From: Pseudomonadota bacterium
GTDB lineage: Bacteria > Bdellovibrionota > FAC87 > UBA2466
Length of the DNA stretch: 33,667 nt
Direction: 5' to 3'
Assembly: GCA_009927165.1 (NCBI GenBank)
Contig: RFNO01000069.1
Span: 1 to 33,667, forward strand
Part shown: positions 8,031 to 16,716 of the stretch, piece after piece
How the letters are laid out: every line of letters begins with the position of its first letter
How positions within the stretch are numbered: the stretch's first letter is position 1
The notes under the pieces: generated by a model
The model's database searches: none
Seen by the model: the letters and a program-made list of their open reading frames with translations, nothing else
What the model was told of the DNA's origin: nothing
Program-made: the position numbers and the translations under genes

Positions 8031-8891
8031 TTATTTTACTAAGCCATAAATCTGAAGGTCAGAAGCCATTCCTGAAATGTGGAACCGAATAGCAACCGCT
8101 CTAAAGGGAAATAAATATTCAGATTGCAACGCAATAGCATCCCCTTTTTCAAAATTACTGGGAGCGAAATACATTACTTTTCCGGTATCGAGCAGAACCT
8201 CAATTTGAGAAAGCGTAATCAGTTGATTGGTAGGTTTCTGAATAACCAAGGACTTCATAGCTCTCTTTTGCAAAGGAAACCTGATTTCGGCAAAAGTATT
8301 TCCGATAGGACCTGTGTGTACTATAAAGGTAGGCGTATTCTCATCTGGGGTTTGCGTTTCTAGCTCTTTGCTGAAAGAGCAATAAGAAATGATTTCTGTG
8401 CCTTTCGCAGTTTTTCGGGAAACCTGCATGAGAAAGTTTCTTGAGAATTCAGTTTCTGTAATTCGAACGGAACGAATGATTGTTCCACTCGACAGTTCAA
8501 AAGTATTCGTTAAAGCATCTTCCGAAATAAAAGTGGGAGACCACTGCTCTTTCTCACTCCAATTCATGAAAGGCCCATACTGATTTACTTGTTGCGCTGA
8601 AAAGTTCATAAAAAAATCAGCTTCTTTTCTTTTTTCCCAAAAATAGGTCTGACTTAATTTTTCTGTGTTTGATTGGGGATCTAAAATAGCTCGATTGACA
8701 TAGATGGCAGGCCAGCGTGTTTCGGGTTCGTGGGAGTGAATACAATGCCCAGCCCAATAGCCCAGAGCTTCTTTGGTAGGGGGAACACTCGATTTTCGAA
8801 ATTCCTCATGAAGATTGTCAAACGCAGTGGGCCCCGCAAAAACTGAACCCGCTATCATCAACCCCGATATGAGCGCGACTAATCTTGTCAT
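8031..8891 (-). CDS. Secreted hypothetical protein, partner of the FAD oxidoreductase
   Basis: The product (286 residues) starts with a clear signal peptide (MTRLVALISGLMIAGSVFAGP) and has a good ribosome-binding site, GGAGG, 7 bases before the ATG. I do not recognise the family. The sequence is mostly beta-strand-like, with KALGYWAGHCIHSHEPETRWPAIYV replaced here as EALGYWAGHC followed by HSHEPETRWP near residue 50, which looks like a conserved core. The C-terminal 90 residues (IRFPLQKRAMKSLVIQKP and following) resemble a jelly-roll fold by strand pattern only. It is first in a two-gene transcription unit with the FAD amine-oxidase-like gene, so a role in the same extracytoplasmic reaction is plausible. 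Confidence 0.75.
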   Translation of the reverse strand: MTRLVALISGLMIAGSVFAGPTAFDNLHEEFRKSSVPPTKEALGYWAGHCIHSHEPETRWPAIYVNRAILDPQSNTEKLSQTYFWEKRKEADFFMNFSAQQVNQYGPFMNWSEKEQWSPTFISEDALTNTFELSSGTIIRSVRITETEFSRNFLMQVSRKTAKGTEIISYCSFSKELETQTPDENTPTFIVHTGPIGNTFAEIRFPLQKRAMKSLVIQKPTNQLITLSQIEVLLDTGKVMYFAPSNFEKGDAIALQSEYLFPFRAVAIRFHISGMASDLQIYGLVK

Positions 8892-8970
8892 AGGAAATCC
8901 TCCAGTATTAGTTTGGTTGTACTGTAGCGGGATTTCCGTGAAAACTCACTCTTATTTTTGTCGACGGTAC

Positions 8971-9816
8971 TCAGCTTTGAGGGACGAGCCACTTCTCTTT
9001 ATCTCGAGGAACAAATTTCACCAAAGGGACATTCGCTTTGAGGAAAGATATCTCGGCTTCGGTATAGTTTTGCGTGTAAGTGCGATCTTTTACGCTGAAA
9101 TAGGAAACCCCCGGACGAAGTACTTGGGGATACGCAATACATCCCTCAATCCTTCCTCTGAACTCAGGTCTTTTTAAAACAAAATGCTGGATGACAGAAT
9201 TTAACTTTTCTAATTTTTCTTCTGCTGTCCTTTGCTCAAATTGAAAACCCATTTTTTCACTCACATCCTTAGCGGGAACGCCGGCGTAAATATGATTGGG
9301 CTCCATGTCTCGAGTAATGACGGAACCCACCATGGCCATGCTTTTTTCGCCTACTTTTACCGGAGAGAGAATGCAGTGCCCCACAAGCCAAACGTCCTTT
9401 GCTATATAGAGGTATCTGTTTGAATAAAAACGTGATCCTTCAACAATATCTCCGAACTGAATATGGGTCCATATTTGGCTATGTGCCCCCACCCCCACAT
9501 TGTCATCAATGTCTAATCCCCCCATAGAATCTAAAACAACATTTCCTCCAAACCAACAGTTTCTTCCAATTCTCGCAGGCTTCTCTCCGTGCACAAAAGC
9601 ACCCGCGTGAAGTTTAGAAAAGTCTCCCAACTCAAACTGAGGGGTCATGATGACTGCGCCTCGACCAATGTAAGAAAAGTCTCCCAATCTTACTTTTTTA
9701 GCTGGTCCATTCTTTCCCGTAATAACTACGTCTTTCTCAATGACTACTCCCTTTCCCAAAATAATTTCCTCAGCGTTTATTTGTCCGAGAATTTGATTAT
9801 CTAAGTAACTGGACAC
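8971..9816 (-). CDS. Hexapeptide-repeat (left-handed beta-helix) acyltransferase
   Basis: The first 190 residues show repeated hexapeptides ([LIV]-G-x-x-x-x type), for example VRLGDFSYIGRGAVI, ARIGRNCWFGGNVVL, LDIDDNVGVGAHSQI and VKVGEKSMAMVGSVI, and close with the family motif IYAGVPAKDV. This is the left-handed parallel beta-helix of trimeric acetyl/acyl-CoA transferases. A roughly 90-residue C-terminal extension (from EEKLEKLNSVI) is helical then beta-rich and is not part of the standard fold. A GTG start at 9816 is used, with AAGGAG 7 bases upstream. It follows the GT2 gene by 13 bp, so a role in acylating a surface sugar is likely; the acceptor and acyl donor are unknown. Confidence 0.86.
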   Translation of the reverse strand: MSSYLDNQILGQINAEEIILGKGVVIEKDVVITGKNGPAKKVRLGDFSYIGRGAVIMTPQFELGDFSKLHAGAFVHGEKPARIGRNCWFGGNVVLDSMGGLDIDDNVGVGAHSQIWTHIQFGDIVEGSRFYSNRYLYIAKDVWLVGHCILSPVKVGEKSMAMVGSVITRDMEPNHIYAGVPAKDVSEKMGFQFEQRTAEEKLEKLNSVIQHFVLKRPEFRGRIEGCIAYPQVLRPGVSYFSVKDRTYTQNYTEAEISFLKANVPLVKFVPRDKEKWLVPQS

Positions 9817-9829
9817 TCGAAAGCTCCTT

Positions 9830-10822
9830 TTAAACAGCTCTCTTTTGAGAATCTTGATTTTGATGAGAATCAGAGTGAATATTTTCTCGAATAGTGAAGA
9901 CGGGTCTTTGAAGGCTTCTTGAGTAAATCCTCGCCATATACTCCCCCAAAATTCCTATTGAAAACAAAGTGGCACCGGAGAAGAGGGAAACAATGGAAGC
10001 TATAAATGCAAAACCAGGAACCCGGTTGCCATTCCAGAAATAGTTGAAAAAGACATACCCCAGAACACAGCCACCAAAGACAGTAAATGCTAAGCCAATG
10101 GCAGTAGCTAACTGCAGAGGCAATGTGGTATAGCCCGTGAGCATATTCAGAGCATGACGATACAGCTTCCACGGACTGTAATTAGATTTGCCCAATGGTC
10201 TCGATAAATGCTCAACAGTCACGCAAGCAAATCGATTTGTTGTCCAAGACAGAAGCACATCAATTGAGATGAAATCGCACTGATAGTCTTTAAATCCCTC
10301 TCGCAAGCGCGTTCTGAATGCTCTAAAGGCACTTGAGTTCTCTGCTGTTTTAGCCCCCAAAAAATAAGTTAGTGATAGCTTGACCACTCTGGAGGATAAA
10401 TTTCTGGATAGGCCATGTTGTTCTTTTTTTCGGGCACCATAAACTACGTCGATATCGGGTTTAAGTGCAGATAGGAGCTTCGGAATTTCCTCAGGGGGGT
10501 TTTGCAAATCATCATCCAGCGTAATAATCAGATCGTTTTTTGCTGCTCGAATGCCTGCTAAAAGAGCATTGTGCTGTCCGTAATTTTTTCCTAAGTCGAT
10601 TCCTTGAATAAATTCGTAAGAATTACAAAGGCGATAAATTTCACTCCAACTCGCATCATGGCTACCGTCATTTACCAAAATGATTTCGTATGAGGAGCAG
10701 CAGTTTTTTAAAGTACAGACAAGTCGCTCCATCAATGGGGATAACGATTGCTCGGAATTAAACACTGGGATCACAATAGAAAGTGAGTGGGAAACGGAAG
10801 TGCGAATGAATGGAATGGGCAT
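9830..10822 (-). CDS. GT2 glycosyltransferase, polyprenyl-phosphate sugar transferase type (ArnC/GtrB/DPM1-like)
   Basis: The N-terminal 220 residues form a GT-A fold: LSIVIPVFNSEQSL near residue 14, VNDGSHDAS near 50, and the metal/nucleotide-binding ITLDDDLQNPPEEI with the acidic triplet at residues 103-105. Two C-terminal transmembrane helices follow (about 226-254 and 262-290, ending GEYMARIYSRSLQRP). Length (330) and layout match enzymes that load a sugar from a nucleotide donor onto undecaprenyl phosphate at the cytoplasmic face. It is transcribed divergently from the WecE-like aminotransferase and directly upstream of the acyltransferase, suggesting these three act on one amino-deoxy sugar. 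No good ribosome-binding site precedes the ATG, so the exact start is less sure. Confidence 0.9.
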   Translation of the reverse strand: MPIPFIRTSVSHSLSIVIPVFNSEQSLSPLMERLVCTLKNCCSSYEIILVNDGSHDASWSEIYRLCNSYEFIQGIDLGKNYGQHNALLAGIRAAKNDLIITLDDDLQNPPEEIPKLLSALKPDIDVVYGARKKEQHGLSRNLSSRVVKLSLTYFLGAKTAENSSAFRAFRTRLREGFKDYQCDFISIDVLLSWTTNRFACVTVEHLSRPLGKSNYSPWKLYRHALNMLTGYTTLPLQLATAIGLAFTVFGGCVLGYVFFNYFWNGNRVPGFAFIASIVSLFSGATLFSIGILGEYMARIYSRSLQRPVFTIRENIHSDSHQNQDSQKRAV

Positions 10823-10968
10823 AAGAAAGACAGACTAGGAGTGTTTCTTTCATTATAGCCTCGCCCAGAAAACTTTCCATGAGGCTGCGAGTCAACGTCC
10901 AGTCAAGTTTTTCCCAGCTCATTCCGTTAAGCCTATCAGAGATCAAAAAAGCCAGGAGGGCTCTTCCC

Positions 10969-12153
10969 ATGTCTCAAGACGGACTCATCCCGTTCAACCG
11001 CCCGTGTTTAACAGGAAAAGAACTTGAATACATTGCTGACGCGATTAGGCGAGGCCATGCCTCAGGTGATGGATTTTATACCCAACAGTGTCATCGATTT
11101 TTTGAGAACCAATTTGAAATCAAGAAAGCACTTCTCACCACTTCTTGCACCCACGCTCTCGAAATGGCCGCTATTCTTTGTAATATTCGGCCCGGAGATG
11201 AAGTCATTGTTCCCTCTTACACTTTCACTTCAACAGTAAATGCTTTCGTTTTAAGAGGAGCTCGTCCCGTTTTCTGCGATATCCGACCTGACACTTTAAA
11301 TTTAGATGAAACTCGTGTGGAAACTCTCATAACCGCTAACACCAAAGCCATTGTTCCCGTGCACTATGGGGGGGTATCATGCGAAATGGATTCTCTCTTG
11401 GAAATTGCCAAAAATCATAAACTTTTTGTCATTGAAGACAATGCCCAAGGGATTTTCGGTAAGTATAAAAATAAAAATCTAGGCAGCTTAGGCAACCTAG
11501 GTACTCTAAGTTTTCATGAGACGAAAAATATCAACTGTGGCGAGGGAGGAGCTTTACTCATCAACGATTCAAGTTTAGCTGAGCGCGCCGAAATAATTCG
11601 AGAAAAAGGGACAAATCGAAGTCAATTTTTCCGAGGTCAGATTGATAAGTACGGCTGGGTTGACTTGGGATCTAGTTTTTTACCTTCAGATATTCTAGCA
11701 GCCTATTTATGGTCCCAATTGGAAATGTGGCCCAGTATCGTCGCTAAACGAAAAACTATTTGGGATACCTACTATCAAGAGTTAACCACTTGGGCAGAGT
11801 CACTTGGGATTGGTTTGCCCCATGTCCCCTCGCACGTGGAGCAGAGCCACCATCTTTTCTATTTGATTTTTCCTGATTTAGAAAATCGCACGCGCTTCAT
11901 TCAACATCTGAAGCAAAAGGGCATTCACGCTGTCTTTCATTACCAAGCACTTCACTGCTCTCCCATGGGTTTAAACCTGGGGGGTGCAAAAGGTCAGTGT
12001 CCGATTTCTGAACAAATGAGTGACCGACTCGTTCGACTTCCATTTTTCAACTCTCTCACCCAAGAAGAGCAATGGCGAGTTATTGAGACAACGCTTGAAT
12101 TTCAATTACTCAATTTAAAAAAACCAATGAGCCATGCTCGTTTAGCGGCTTAA
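10969..12153 (+). CDS. wecE: dTDP-4-amino-4,6-dideoxygalactose transaminase
   Basis: This PLP-dependent DegT/DnrJ/EryC1-family aminotransferase matches WecE/RffA over its whole length: IPFNRPCLTGKELEYI, GDGFYTQQCHRFFE, PGDEVIVPSYTFTSTVNAFVLRGA, VPVHYGGVSCEMD, and EIIREKGTNRSQFFRG followed by DKYGWVDLGSS. The PLP lysine is K186 in SFHETKN. The enzyme makes dTDP-Fuc4N from dTDP-4-keto-6-deoxyglucose with glutamate as donor, for surface polysaccharides. I chose the ATG at 10969, preceded by AGGAGG, over an in-frame ATG at 10879, which adds 30 residues unlike the family. The enzymes that supply the dTDP-sugar (RmlA/RmlB) are not in this window. The divergent GT2 and acyltransferase genes are probable pathway partners. 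Confidence 0.92.
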   Translation: MSQDGLIPFNRPCLTGKELEYIADAIRRGHASGDGFYTQQCHRFFENQFEIKKALLTTSCTHALEMAAILCNIRPGDEVIVPSYTFTSTVNAFVLRGARPVFCDIRPDTLNLDETRVETLITANTKAIVPVHYGGVSCEMDSLLEIAKNHKLFVIEDNAQGIFGKYKNKNLGSLGNLGTLSFHETKNINCGEGGALLINDSSLAERAEIIREKGTNRSQFFRGQIDKYGWVDLGSSFLPSDILAAYLWSQLEMWPSIVAKRKTIWDTYYQELTTWAESLGIGLPHVPSHVEQSHHLFYLIFPDLENRTRFIQHLKQKGIHAVFHYQALHCSPMGLNLGGAKGQCPISEQMSDRLVRLPFFNSLTQEEQWRVIETTLEFQLLNLKKPMSHARLAA

Positions 12154-12173
12154 TCGTGATAAACTGGTGACCT

Positions 12174-12539
12174 ATGACTTTTTTCTTACCTTTTCTTTTT
12201 TGGGGTCTTGTCATGACTCCCGCAGGTTCTGCGTTCGCTTCGTGTACTCAGCTCTTCCGAAACTTAACGGTCCATGCTCAAGAGCCTGTCACCATCAATC
12301 TCAAGCGAGCTCAGGAAGTGGCAGAAGATTTCGTAAATCGAAAAATAGCTTCTGAAGTGCTGACTGATCCCGGAGTTGAAGCTGCTATTTCGGATTCGGT
12401 ATCAATCAAAATGAATGAAAAAGCAGTAGCAGAAGCCATTGAAGAAGCACTGCTGGCTCGCGGCATGTCGGTTGGCCAAGCGAAAAAAGCGGCCCAAGGC
12501 TGGACTCAAGCCATGAAAGCCGAAGGTCTTTTGGACTAG
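12174..12539 (+). CDS. Small secreted hypothetical protein
   Basis: This 121-residue product has a hydrophobic N-terminus (MTFFLPFLFWGLVMTPAGSAFASC). Cleavage may be by signal peptidase I after SAFA, or F-A-S-C could serve as a lipobox. The mature part is helical and Ala/Glu/Lys-rich (KRAQEVAEDFVNRKIASEV; VAEAIEEALLARGMSVGQA). No known domain is recognised. It lies 20 bp after wecE, so it may be co-transcribed with it. The ATG lacks a good Shine-Dalgarno sequence; GATAAACT lies just upstream and might act as a -10 element. Confidence 0.65.
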   Translation: MTFFLPFLFWGLVMTPAGSAFASCTQLFRNLTVHAQEPVTINLKRAQEVAEDFVNRKIASEVLTDPGVEAAISDSVSIKMNEKAVAEAIEEALLARGMSVGQAKKAAQGWTQAMKAEGLLD

Positions 12540-12627
12540 GAGCTCAGCTCACAGGGGCCATTATTTTTCACTTTAATATCAATAACTTGGATTTTGGTTG
12601 GCCGTTTTTGATTCAAAAAGAAACCAA

Positions 12628-12656
12628 TTGATTCGGCGCGTTTAAACAGGTATAAA
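12628..12656 (+). promoter_or_regulatory. Sigma-70-like promoter for the alpha/beta hydrolase gene
   Basis: TTGATT at 12628-12633 and TATAAA at 12651-12656 have the optimal 17-bp spacing and end 25 bp before the hydrolase ATG, in the 142-bp gap after the small secreted-protein gene. Confidence 0.6.
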
Positions 12657-12681
12657 GTGCCACTTTTTTAGATACGGATAC

Positions 12682-13749
12682 ATGAAATCGTTCATTACGA
12701 GTTTGCTCTTATTCCCTCAACCTTTCACAATCCCCCTTCACTTTCTTTTAGGAATTCTTTCGATCTGTTTTCACTCAAGCTACGCATCGGAGGAAATCTT
12801 CGATCAGAGTTTTGAAGAACACTTTGAAAACACAGTTCTACCTTTTTACTGGTCTGCGCCTTCAGGAACTTTACATCGACCCAACCAAGTCGACCTCCAC
12901 TACAAAACATTCGACAATCCACTCTCAAAAGGAACCATTGTTTTCGTAACAGGATGGACTGAGACTCACTTGAAATATGCTGAGCTCATTTGGGAGTTTT
13001 ATCAAAACGGTTACTCGATCTATTCCATCGACAATCGAGGAATGGGCTTCTCAACTCGATTGACTTCAAATCCTCAGCAAGTTCATGTTGAAAATGTTCA
13101 GGACTATGTTGATGACCTTAAAGAATTTGTGGACAAAGTCGTTCGGCCTGCAAATCCCATCAAACTCTATTTTGTTGCACACTCCATGGGAGGACTGATC
13201 ACAGCGGAATATCTCGCTCGATTTCCGGACGATGCTCAAGCTGCTGTTTTTTCTGCTCCACTCTTTGAGTTGAATACTGGCTCTTTGCCTGAATACCTTG
13301 CTTACCAAATAACAAAAACGGAAATCAAACGTGGCAAAGGCAAACACTACGCTATGACTCAAGGGGATACTACTTACGAAAAAGCTTCCGATTTTAGTAC
13401 TCAAAAGACCACCCATAGTCTTAAACGCTGGAAAAAGAAAATAGCCAATTGGAAACATTTCCCTATCCTCCTTCAGGGCGGAAGTACCAATCAGTGGGTG
13501 AATAGCGTTTTGAAGCACACTTTCCTCCTCTTGGAGAAGGGATGGAAAACCATGAAAACTCCCACCCTTATTCTTCAAGCCAGCCATGATACTTATGTCA
13601 TCAATCGGGGACATCAGAGGGTTTGCTCTCAAGCGCAACATTGCCAAATTAAACAGTACCCCAACAGCTACCACGAGCTCTTCCTAGAGCACGAACCCGT
13701 TCGTTCTCCTGCCATCACAGATACGTTGCAGTTCTTGGAACACTATTAA
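12682..13749 (+). CDS. Secreted alpha/beta hydrolase, lysophospholipase / monoglyceride-lipase type (PldB-like)
   Basis: This is an S33 / Hydrolase_4-family protein of 355 residues. A long hydrophobic N-terminus (to about residue 36, ending SSYAS) indicates export or membrane anchoring. The nucleophile elbow AHSMGG places Ser168; Asp303 in LQASHDTYV and His331 in PNSYHELFLEH complete the triad. The preceding YSIDNRGMGFS and IVFVTGWTETHLKY match PldB-type lysophospholipases (GRGxGxS and oxyanion-turn positions). Likely substrates are lysophospholipids or monoacylglycerols in the envelope or from outside the cell. It has its own promoter and is followed 47 bp later by a subtilase, giving a small group of exported hydrolases. 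Confidence 0.88.
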   Translation: MKSFITSLLLFPQPFTIPLHFLLGILSICFHSSYASEEIFDQSFEEHFENTVLPFYWSAPSGTLHRPNQVDLHYKTFDNPLSKGTIVFVTGWTETHLKYAELIWEFYQNGYSIYSIDNRGMGFSTRLTSNPQQVHVENVQDYVDDLKEFVDKVVRPANPIKLYFVAHSMGGLITAEYLARFPDDAQAAVFSAPLFELNTGSLPEYLAYQITKTEIKRGKGKHYAMTQGDTTYEKASDFSTQKTTHSLKRWKKKIANWKHFPILLQGGSTNQWVNSVLKHTFLLLEKGWKTMKTPTLILQASHDTYVINRGHQRVCSQAQHCQIKQYPNSYHELFLEHEPVRSPAITDTLQFLEHY

Positions 13750-13796
13750 ACTCTGCTCTTGGGACACCGTCACAAGCCGGAACCTCCGGTATACTA

Positions 13797-15251
13797 ATGA
13801 CTATGAAAACTTTATTCATATTTGCCCTAACCGGTCTTTGCTTTGTCTCTCAATTGGCTGGAGCCAGACAGCCAAACCAAGCCCAACTTCCCAGTGTTCT
13901 CATTTACATGAAAGAGGAAGCAGATTTATCAAAAATTGGGATTAGTCAAAGTCGAAATCAAAGGCTGAGGGAAGTCTTTGAAAAGTTAGTAGCAACTGCC
14001 GAAAAATCTCAAGCATCGATTAAAGCTTGGCTTCAAACGGAAAAAATTGATTTTCGTTCTTACTATATTAACAACATGATTGTTGCCGATAACGTCACCC
14101 CAGAACAACTGGATGCCATCACTAATCGTGATGATGTGCTTCATGTCTTAGGGAATCCTAGTGTTCACAACCGTCTCCCCTCCACTGCCGCACCTTCAAT
14201 TGGAGTTCCTAAAGGTCCGGGAGCTAACCTCATCCGATTTGGCGCAACTAAAGTTTGGGATGAGTTCAAAGTATTTGGTGAAAATATCGTTGTCGCAGGT
14301 CAGGACACTGGAGTGGATTGGGATCACAAAGCACTCAAGACGCATTATCGTGGTTGGGATGGCAAAAAAGCTGACCACTCATATTCCTGGCATGATTCTA
14401 TTCATAAAAGTATCGGAGGAAGCTCTTCGTGTGGTTATAACTTGTCTGTTCCGTGTGATGATCACGATCATGGCACTCATACCATGGGAACTATCGTAGG
14501 AGATGACGGGCTCGAGAATCAAATCGGAGTTGCTCCTGGCGCAAAATGGATGGCCTGTCGAAACATGGATGCCGGAATTGGAAGACCTGAAACGTATATT
14601 GAATGTTTTCAGTGGTTTCTTGCCCCTTGGCCACAAAAAGGAGACCCCATTAAAGATGCCAAGCCTGAAATGGCTCCTCATGTGATTAACAACAGTTGGG
14701 GATGTCCTTCCAAAGAAGGTTGCAAAGGTGGTGAATTTGAAAGAGTACTCAAAGCTCTCAGAGCTGCTGGTATTTTTGTGGTGGCTTCCGCAGGCAATGA
14801 TGGCGATGGATGTTCCACAGTGCATGAAGGACCGGCTTTTCATTCTGACTTAGTCATGAGTGTAGGGGCCATGAATCATCGAAATGATACTATTGCGAGT
14901 TTTTCAAGCCGAGGTCCCAGCACTTGGGATAAGCAAATGGGTCCACATGTAACAGCCCCAGGAGTGAATGTGCGGTCGTCGGTCAGTGGGGGCAGTTATG
15001 CCGAGTTTGGATGGAGTGGAACTTCAATGGCTGGGCCTCACGTGGTTGGTCTCATAGCTCTCTTGTGGTCAGCAGATCCCTCATTCATTGGAAAAATTGC
15101 AGAAACCGAAGCACTTATTAAAGACCGAGCTGAACCTAAAACAAGCAGTCAAAGCTGTGGAGGAGTTTCTGGCTCTCTAAGCCCCAACAACACTTTTGGC
15201 TATGGCATCGCGAATGCGTATGAAGTAGTTAAAACAAGATGGCGTCGCTAA
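13797..15251 (+). CDS. Secreted subtilisin-like serine protease (S8)
   Basis: This preproprotease has 484 residues. The signal peptide spans about residues 1-23 (ending QLAGA), and an I9-like propeptide follows (about 30-125, starting [17 protein letters not shown]). The catalytic domain shows Asp170 in [13 protein letters not shown], His225 in [10 protein letters not shown], the oxyanion Asn334 in SAGNDG, and Ser410 in GTSMAGPH. Several Cys residues (211, 220, 254, 270, 303, 309, 339) may form disulfides, as in extracellular proteases. A start at 13803 (MKTLF) is an alternative: a TATACT at 13790-13795 lies so close that transcription would begin about there, giving a leaderless message. The stop is 1 bp from the YchJ start. 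Confidence 0.94.
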   Translation: MTMKTLFIFALTGLCFVSQLAGARQPNQAQLPSVLIYMKEEADLSKIGISQSRNQRLREVFEKLVATAEKSQASIKAWLQTEKIDFRSYYINNMIVADNVTPEQLDAITNRDDVLHVLGNPSVHNRLPSTAAPSIGVPKGPGANLIRFGATKVWDEFKVFGENIVVAGQDTGVDWDHKALKTHYRGWDGKKADHSYSWHDSIHKSIGGSSSCGYNLSVPCDDHDHGTHTMGTIVGDDGLENQIGVAPGAKWMACRNMDAGIGRPETYIECFQWFLAPWPQKGDPIKDAKPEMAPHVINNSWGCPSKEGCKGGEFERVLKALRAAGIFVVASAGNDGDGCSTVHEGPAFHSDLVMSVGAMNHRNDTIASFSSRGPSTWDKQMGPHVTAPGVNVRSSVSGGSYAEFGWSGTSMAGPHVVGLIALLWSADPSFIGKIAETEALIKDRAEPKTSSQSCGGVSGSLSPNNTFGYGIANAYEVVKTRWRR

Positions 15252-15252
15252 T

Positions 15253-15780
15253 ATGAACTGTCCCTGCGGAACTTCTAAATCCCTCAAAGAATGTTGTGAG
15301 CCTTTTATCAAAGGGAGTCTTTTGCCCGAGACCGCTGAGCAGCTCATGCGTTCTCGTTATACGGCTTATGTCATCAAAGCTATCGACTATCTAAAAACAA
15401 CACTCACTCCGGAATCACGAGAGGATTTCGACCCTCAAGCGACGCGCCAGTGGGCCGAGGAATCGGAATGGAAAAAACTAACGATTCTCTCCACCCACAA
15501 AGGTACCGTTGCTGACACTCACGGAACTGTAGAGTTTTGTGCGTTTTTCAAACACGATGGAAATGATCTACAGCTCCACGAAGTTTCTCAATTTCGCAAA
15601 GATAAAGAAGGTCGATGGCTTTATGTTGATGGAGAAGCTCATACCCATCCAGCCGATGAGGATGTGGAACATGCTCATAAAAAGCCCGAAACCTTCATCC
15701 GGACTCAGGCCAAAGTTGGGCGCAATGACCCCTGCGCCTGCGGAAGCGGGAAAAAGTTCAAGAAATGCTGCGGTTCTTAA
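15253..15780 (+). CDS. YchJ-family protein with two SEC-C zinc motifs (UPF0225)
   Basis: This is a 175-residue cytosolic protein with an N-terminal SEC-C motif (C3-P-C5 and C14-C15), a central NTF2-like domain, and a C-terminal SEC-C motif (C161-A-C163-G-S-G-K-K-F-K-K-C172-C173). The signature [19 protein letters not shown] is typical of YchJ (compare AxTAExLMRSRYSAY). Its biochemical role is not established; SEC-C motifs bind zinc and occur in SecA and various adaptor proteins. It begins 1 bp after the protease stop codon, indicating transcription in one message, though a functional link to the protease is not obvious. Confidence 0.93.
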   Translation: MNCPCGTSKSLKECCEPFIKGSLLPETAEQLMRSRYTAYVIKAIDYLKTTLTPESREDFDPQATRQWAEESEWKKLTILSTHKGTVADTHGTVEFCAFFKHDGNDLQLHEVSQFRKDKEGRWLYVDGEAHTHPADEDVEHAHKKPETFIRTQAKVGRNDPCACGSGKKFKKCCGS

Positions 15781-15849
15781 ATCCTTCAGGTTTAATTTTA
15801 CAAATTACGAACTTAGCAGTACGACTGAGGACCTTAAGGGAGTGAGTTC

Positions 15850-16167
15850 ATGCATATCCATCGTTTCTCTATTTTTATTTTGGTTTTTTTCTTGAGCAGT
15901 CAGGTTCTTGTGGCAGAGCCTTCCTTAGAAGTGAGAGACGGTAAATACACTACTCAAGATGACGGTATTTGGCCCGCTGAAATTCGAACCTGTCTACCCG
16001 CAAAACACGGATGCAAAGTAGATTGGGAATGCTGCTCCAACTCTTGCTACTTAGATGGTCTTTGCCAAGATGGAGCGAATGGTTGCGTTCATCGCGGAGG
16101 TCACTGTTCGGTGGGCTGGGAATGTTGCTCTGGGAACTGCGACGAGAGTTCTCACTTATGCCACTAA
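15850..16167 (+). CDS. Secreted double-knottin (tandem inhibitor-cystine-knot-like) protein
   Basis: The product has 105 residues: a signal peptide (about 1-22, ending VLVAE), a short spacer, then two Cys-rich modules. Module 1 has Cys 48, 55, 61, 62, 66, 72; module 2 has Cys 79, 86, 92, 93, 97, 104. Both follow C-x6-C-x5-CC-x3-C-x(5-6)-C, the spacing of inhibitor cystine knots such as conotoxin O-type and spider peptides, and both share W-E-C-C-S-x-x-C. All 12 cysteines of the mature part lie in the two modules. GGAGTGAG sits about 6 bases before the ATG. Its function is unknown; extracellular toxin, protease inhibitor or carbohydrate-binding roles are all possible, and the subtilase two genes upstream makes an inhibitor role worth considering. 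The fold call is by cysteine spacing alone. Confidence 0.85.
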   Translation: MHIHRFSIFILVFFLSSQVLVAEPSLEVRDGKYTTQDDGIWPAEIRTCLPAKHGCKVDWECCSNSCYLDGLCQDGANGCVHRGGHCSVGWECCSGNCDESSHLCH

Positions 16168-16191
16168 GGGACTGAGAAACGCCGAAACCTC

Positions 16192-16716
16192 TTATTCGAT
16201 GGCTCTGATAAGAATTTCTCCCGAATCAAATCTTACGCTGATCCGTTTGTTTCCTTTCTCATAATGAGTGCTTCCAGGACCCAGCGATATAAATCCTTCC
16301 TTCTCCATGATGGACTTGATCTGGTCTTTAATTTGACTCTGAACGCGCTTTAATTTCTCACGAATGTTTTCACGCTCAGTTTCAAGCGCCCGCGCAACTG
16401 CTGTGCTTCGCTCAGGCTCAGGGATATGATCCAACTTAGCTCGCTCTACGACAACTTCGCTCAGTTCTTTTTTTAAAAACTCCGCCTGTTGCTTGAGAGA
16501 TTCAAACGTTTCGTGAGGTTCCAGTTGGGGATTAAGTGAAAGCTGTTTAAGTCTGTTGAGCACCCAAGAAACAGTGATTTCGGACTCCTGAGTGCCACCC
16601 CATCGACGAATAAATCGTCTTCGGACTTCTGAACCCGTTTGATGGTCTTCGGCGAAAACAATGGCTGCTACCGTCAGTGAACAAAAAAACAGCTGGTAAC
16701 CTAGCTTTCCGGTCAT
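16192..16716 (-). CDS. Secreted helical hypothetical protein
   Basis: The product has 174 residues. A signal peptide (MTGKLGYQLFFCSLTVAAIVFAED) is followed by a long charged helical region (about 60-145: ESLKQQAEFLKKELSEVV, ETERENIREKLKRVQSQIKD) with coiled-coil character, and a short beta-rich end (KRISVRFDSGEILIRAIE). I recognise no domain. Its ATG overlaps the stop of the upstream Cys-rich secreted-protein gene in an ATGA, so the two are translationally coupled. Convergent with the knottin gene, with only 24 bp between. Confidence 0.72.
   Translation of the reverse strand: MTGKLGYQLFFCSLTVAAIVFAEDHQTGSEVRRRFIRRWGGTQESEITVSWVLNRLKQLSLNPQLEPHETFESLKQQAEFLKKELSEVVVERAKLDHIPEPERSTAVARALETERENIREKLKRVQSQIKDQIKSIMEKEGFISLGPGSTHYEKGNKRISVRFDSGEILIRAIE

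Noticed and set aside
13066-13674. A 202-codon minus-strand frame
   Set aside because: It is a mirror of the alpha/beta hydrolase gene, which has a full catalytic triad, promoter and signal peptide.
14379-14843. A 154-codon minus-strand frame
   Set aside because: Antisense to the protease catalytic domain; the protein is low in recognisable structure.
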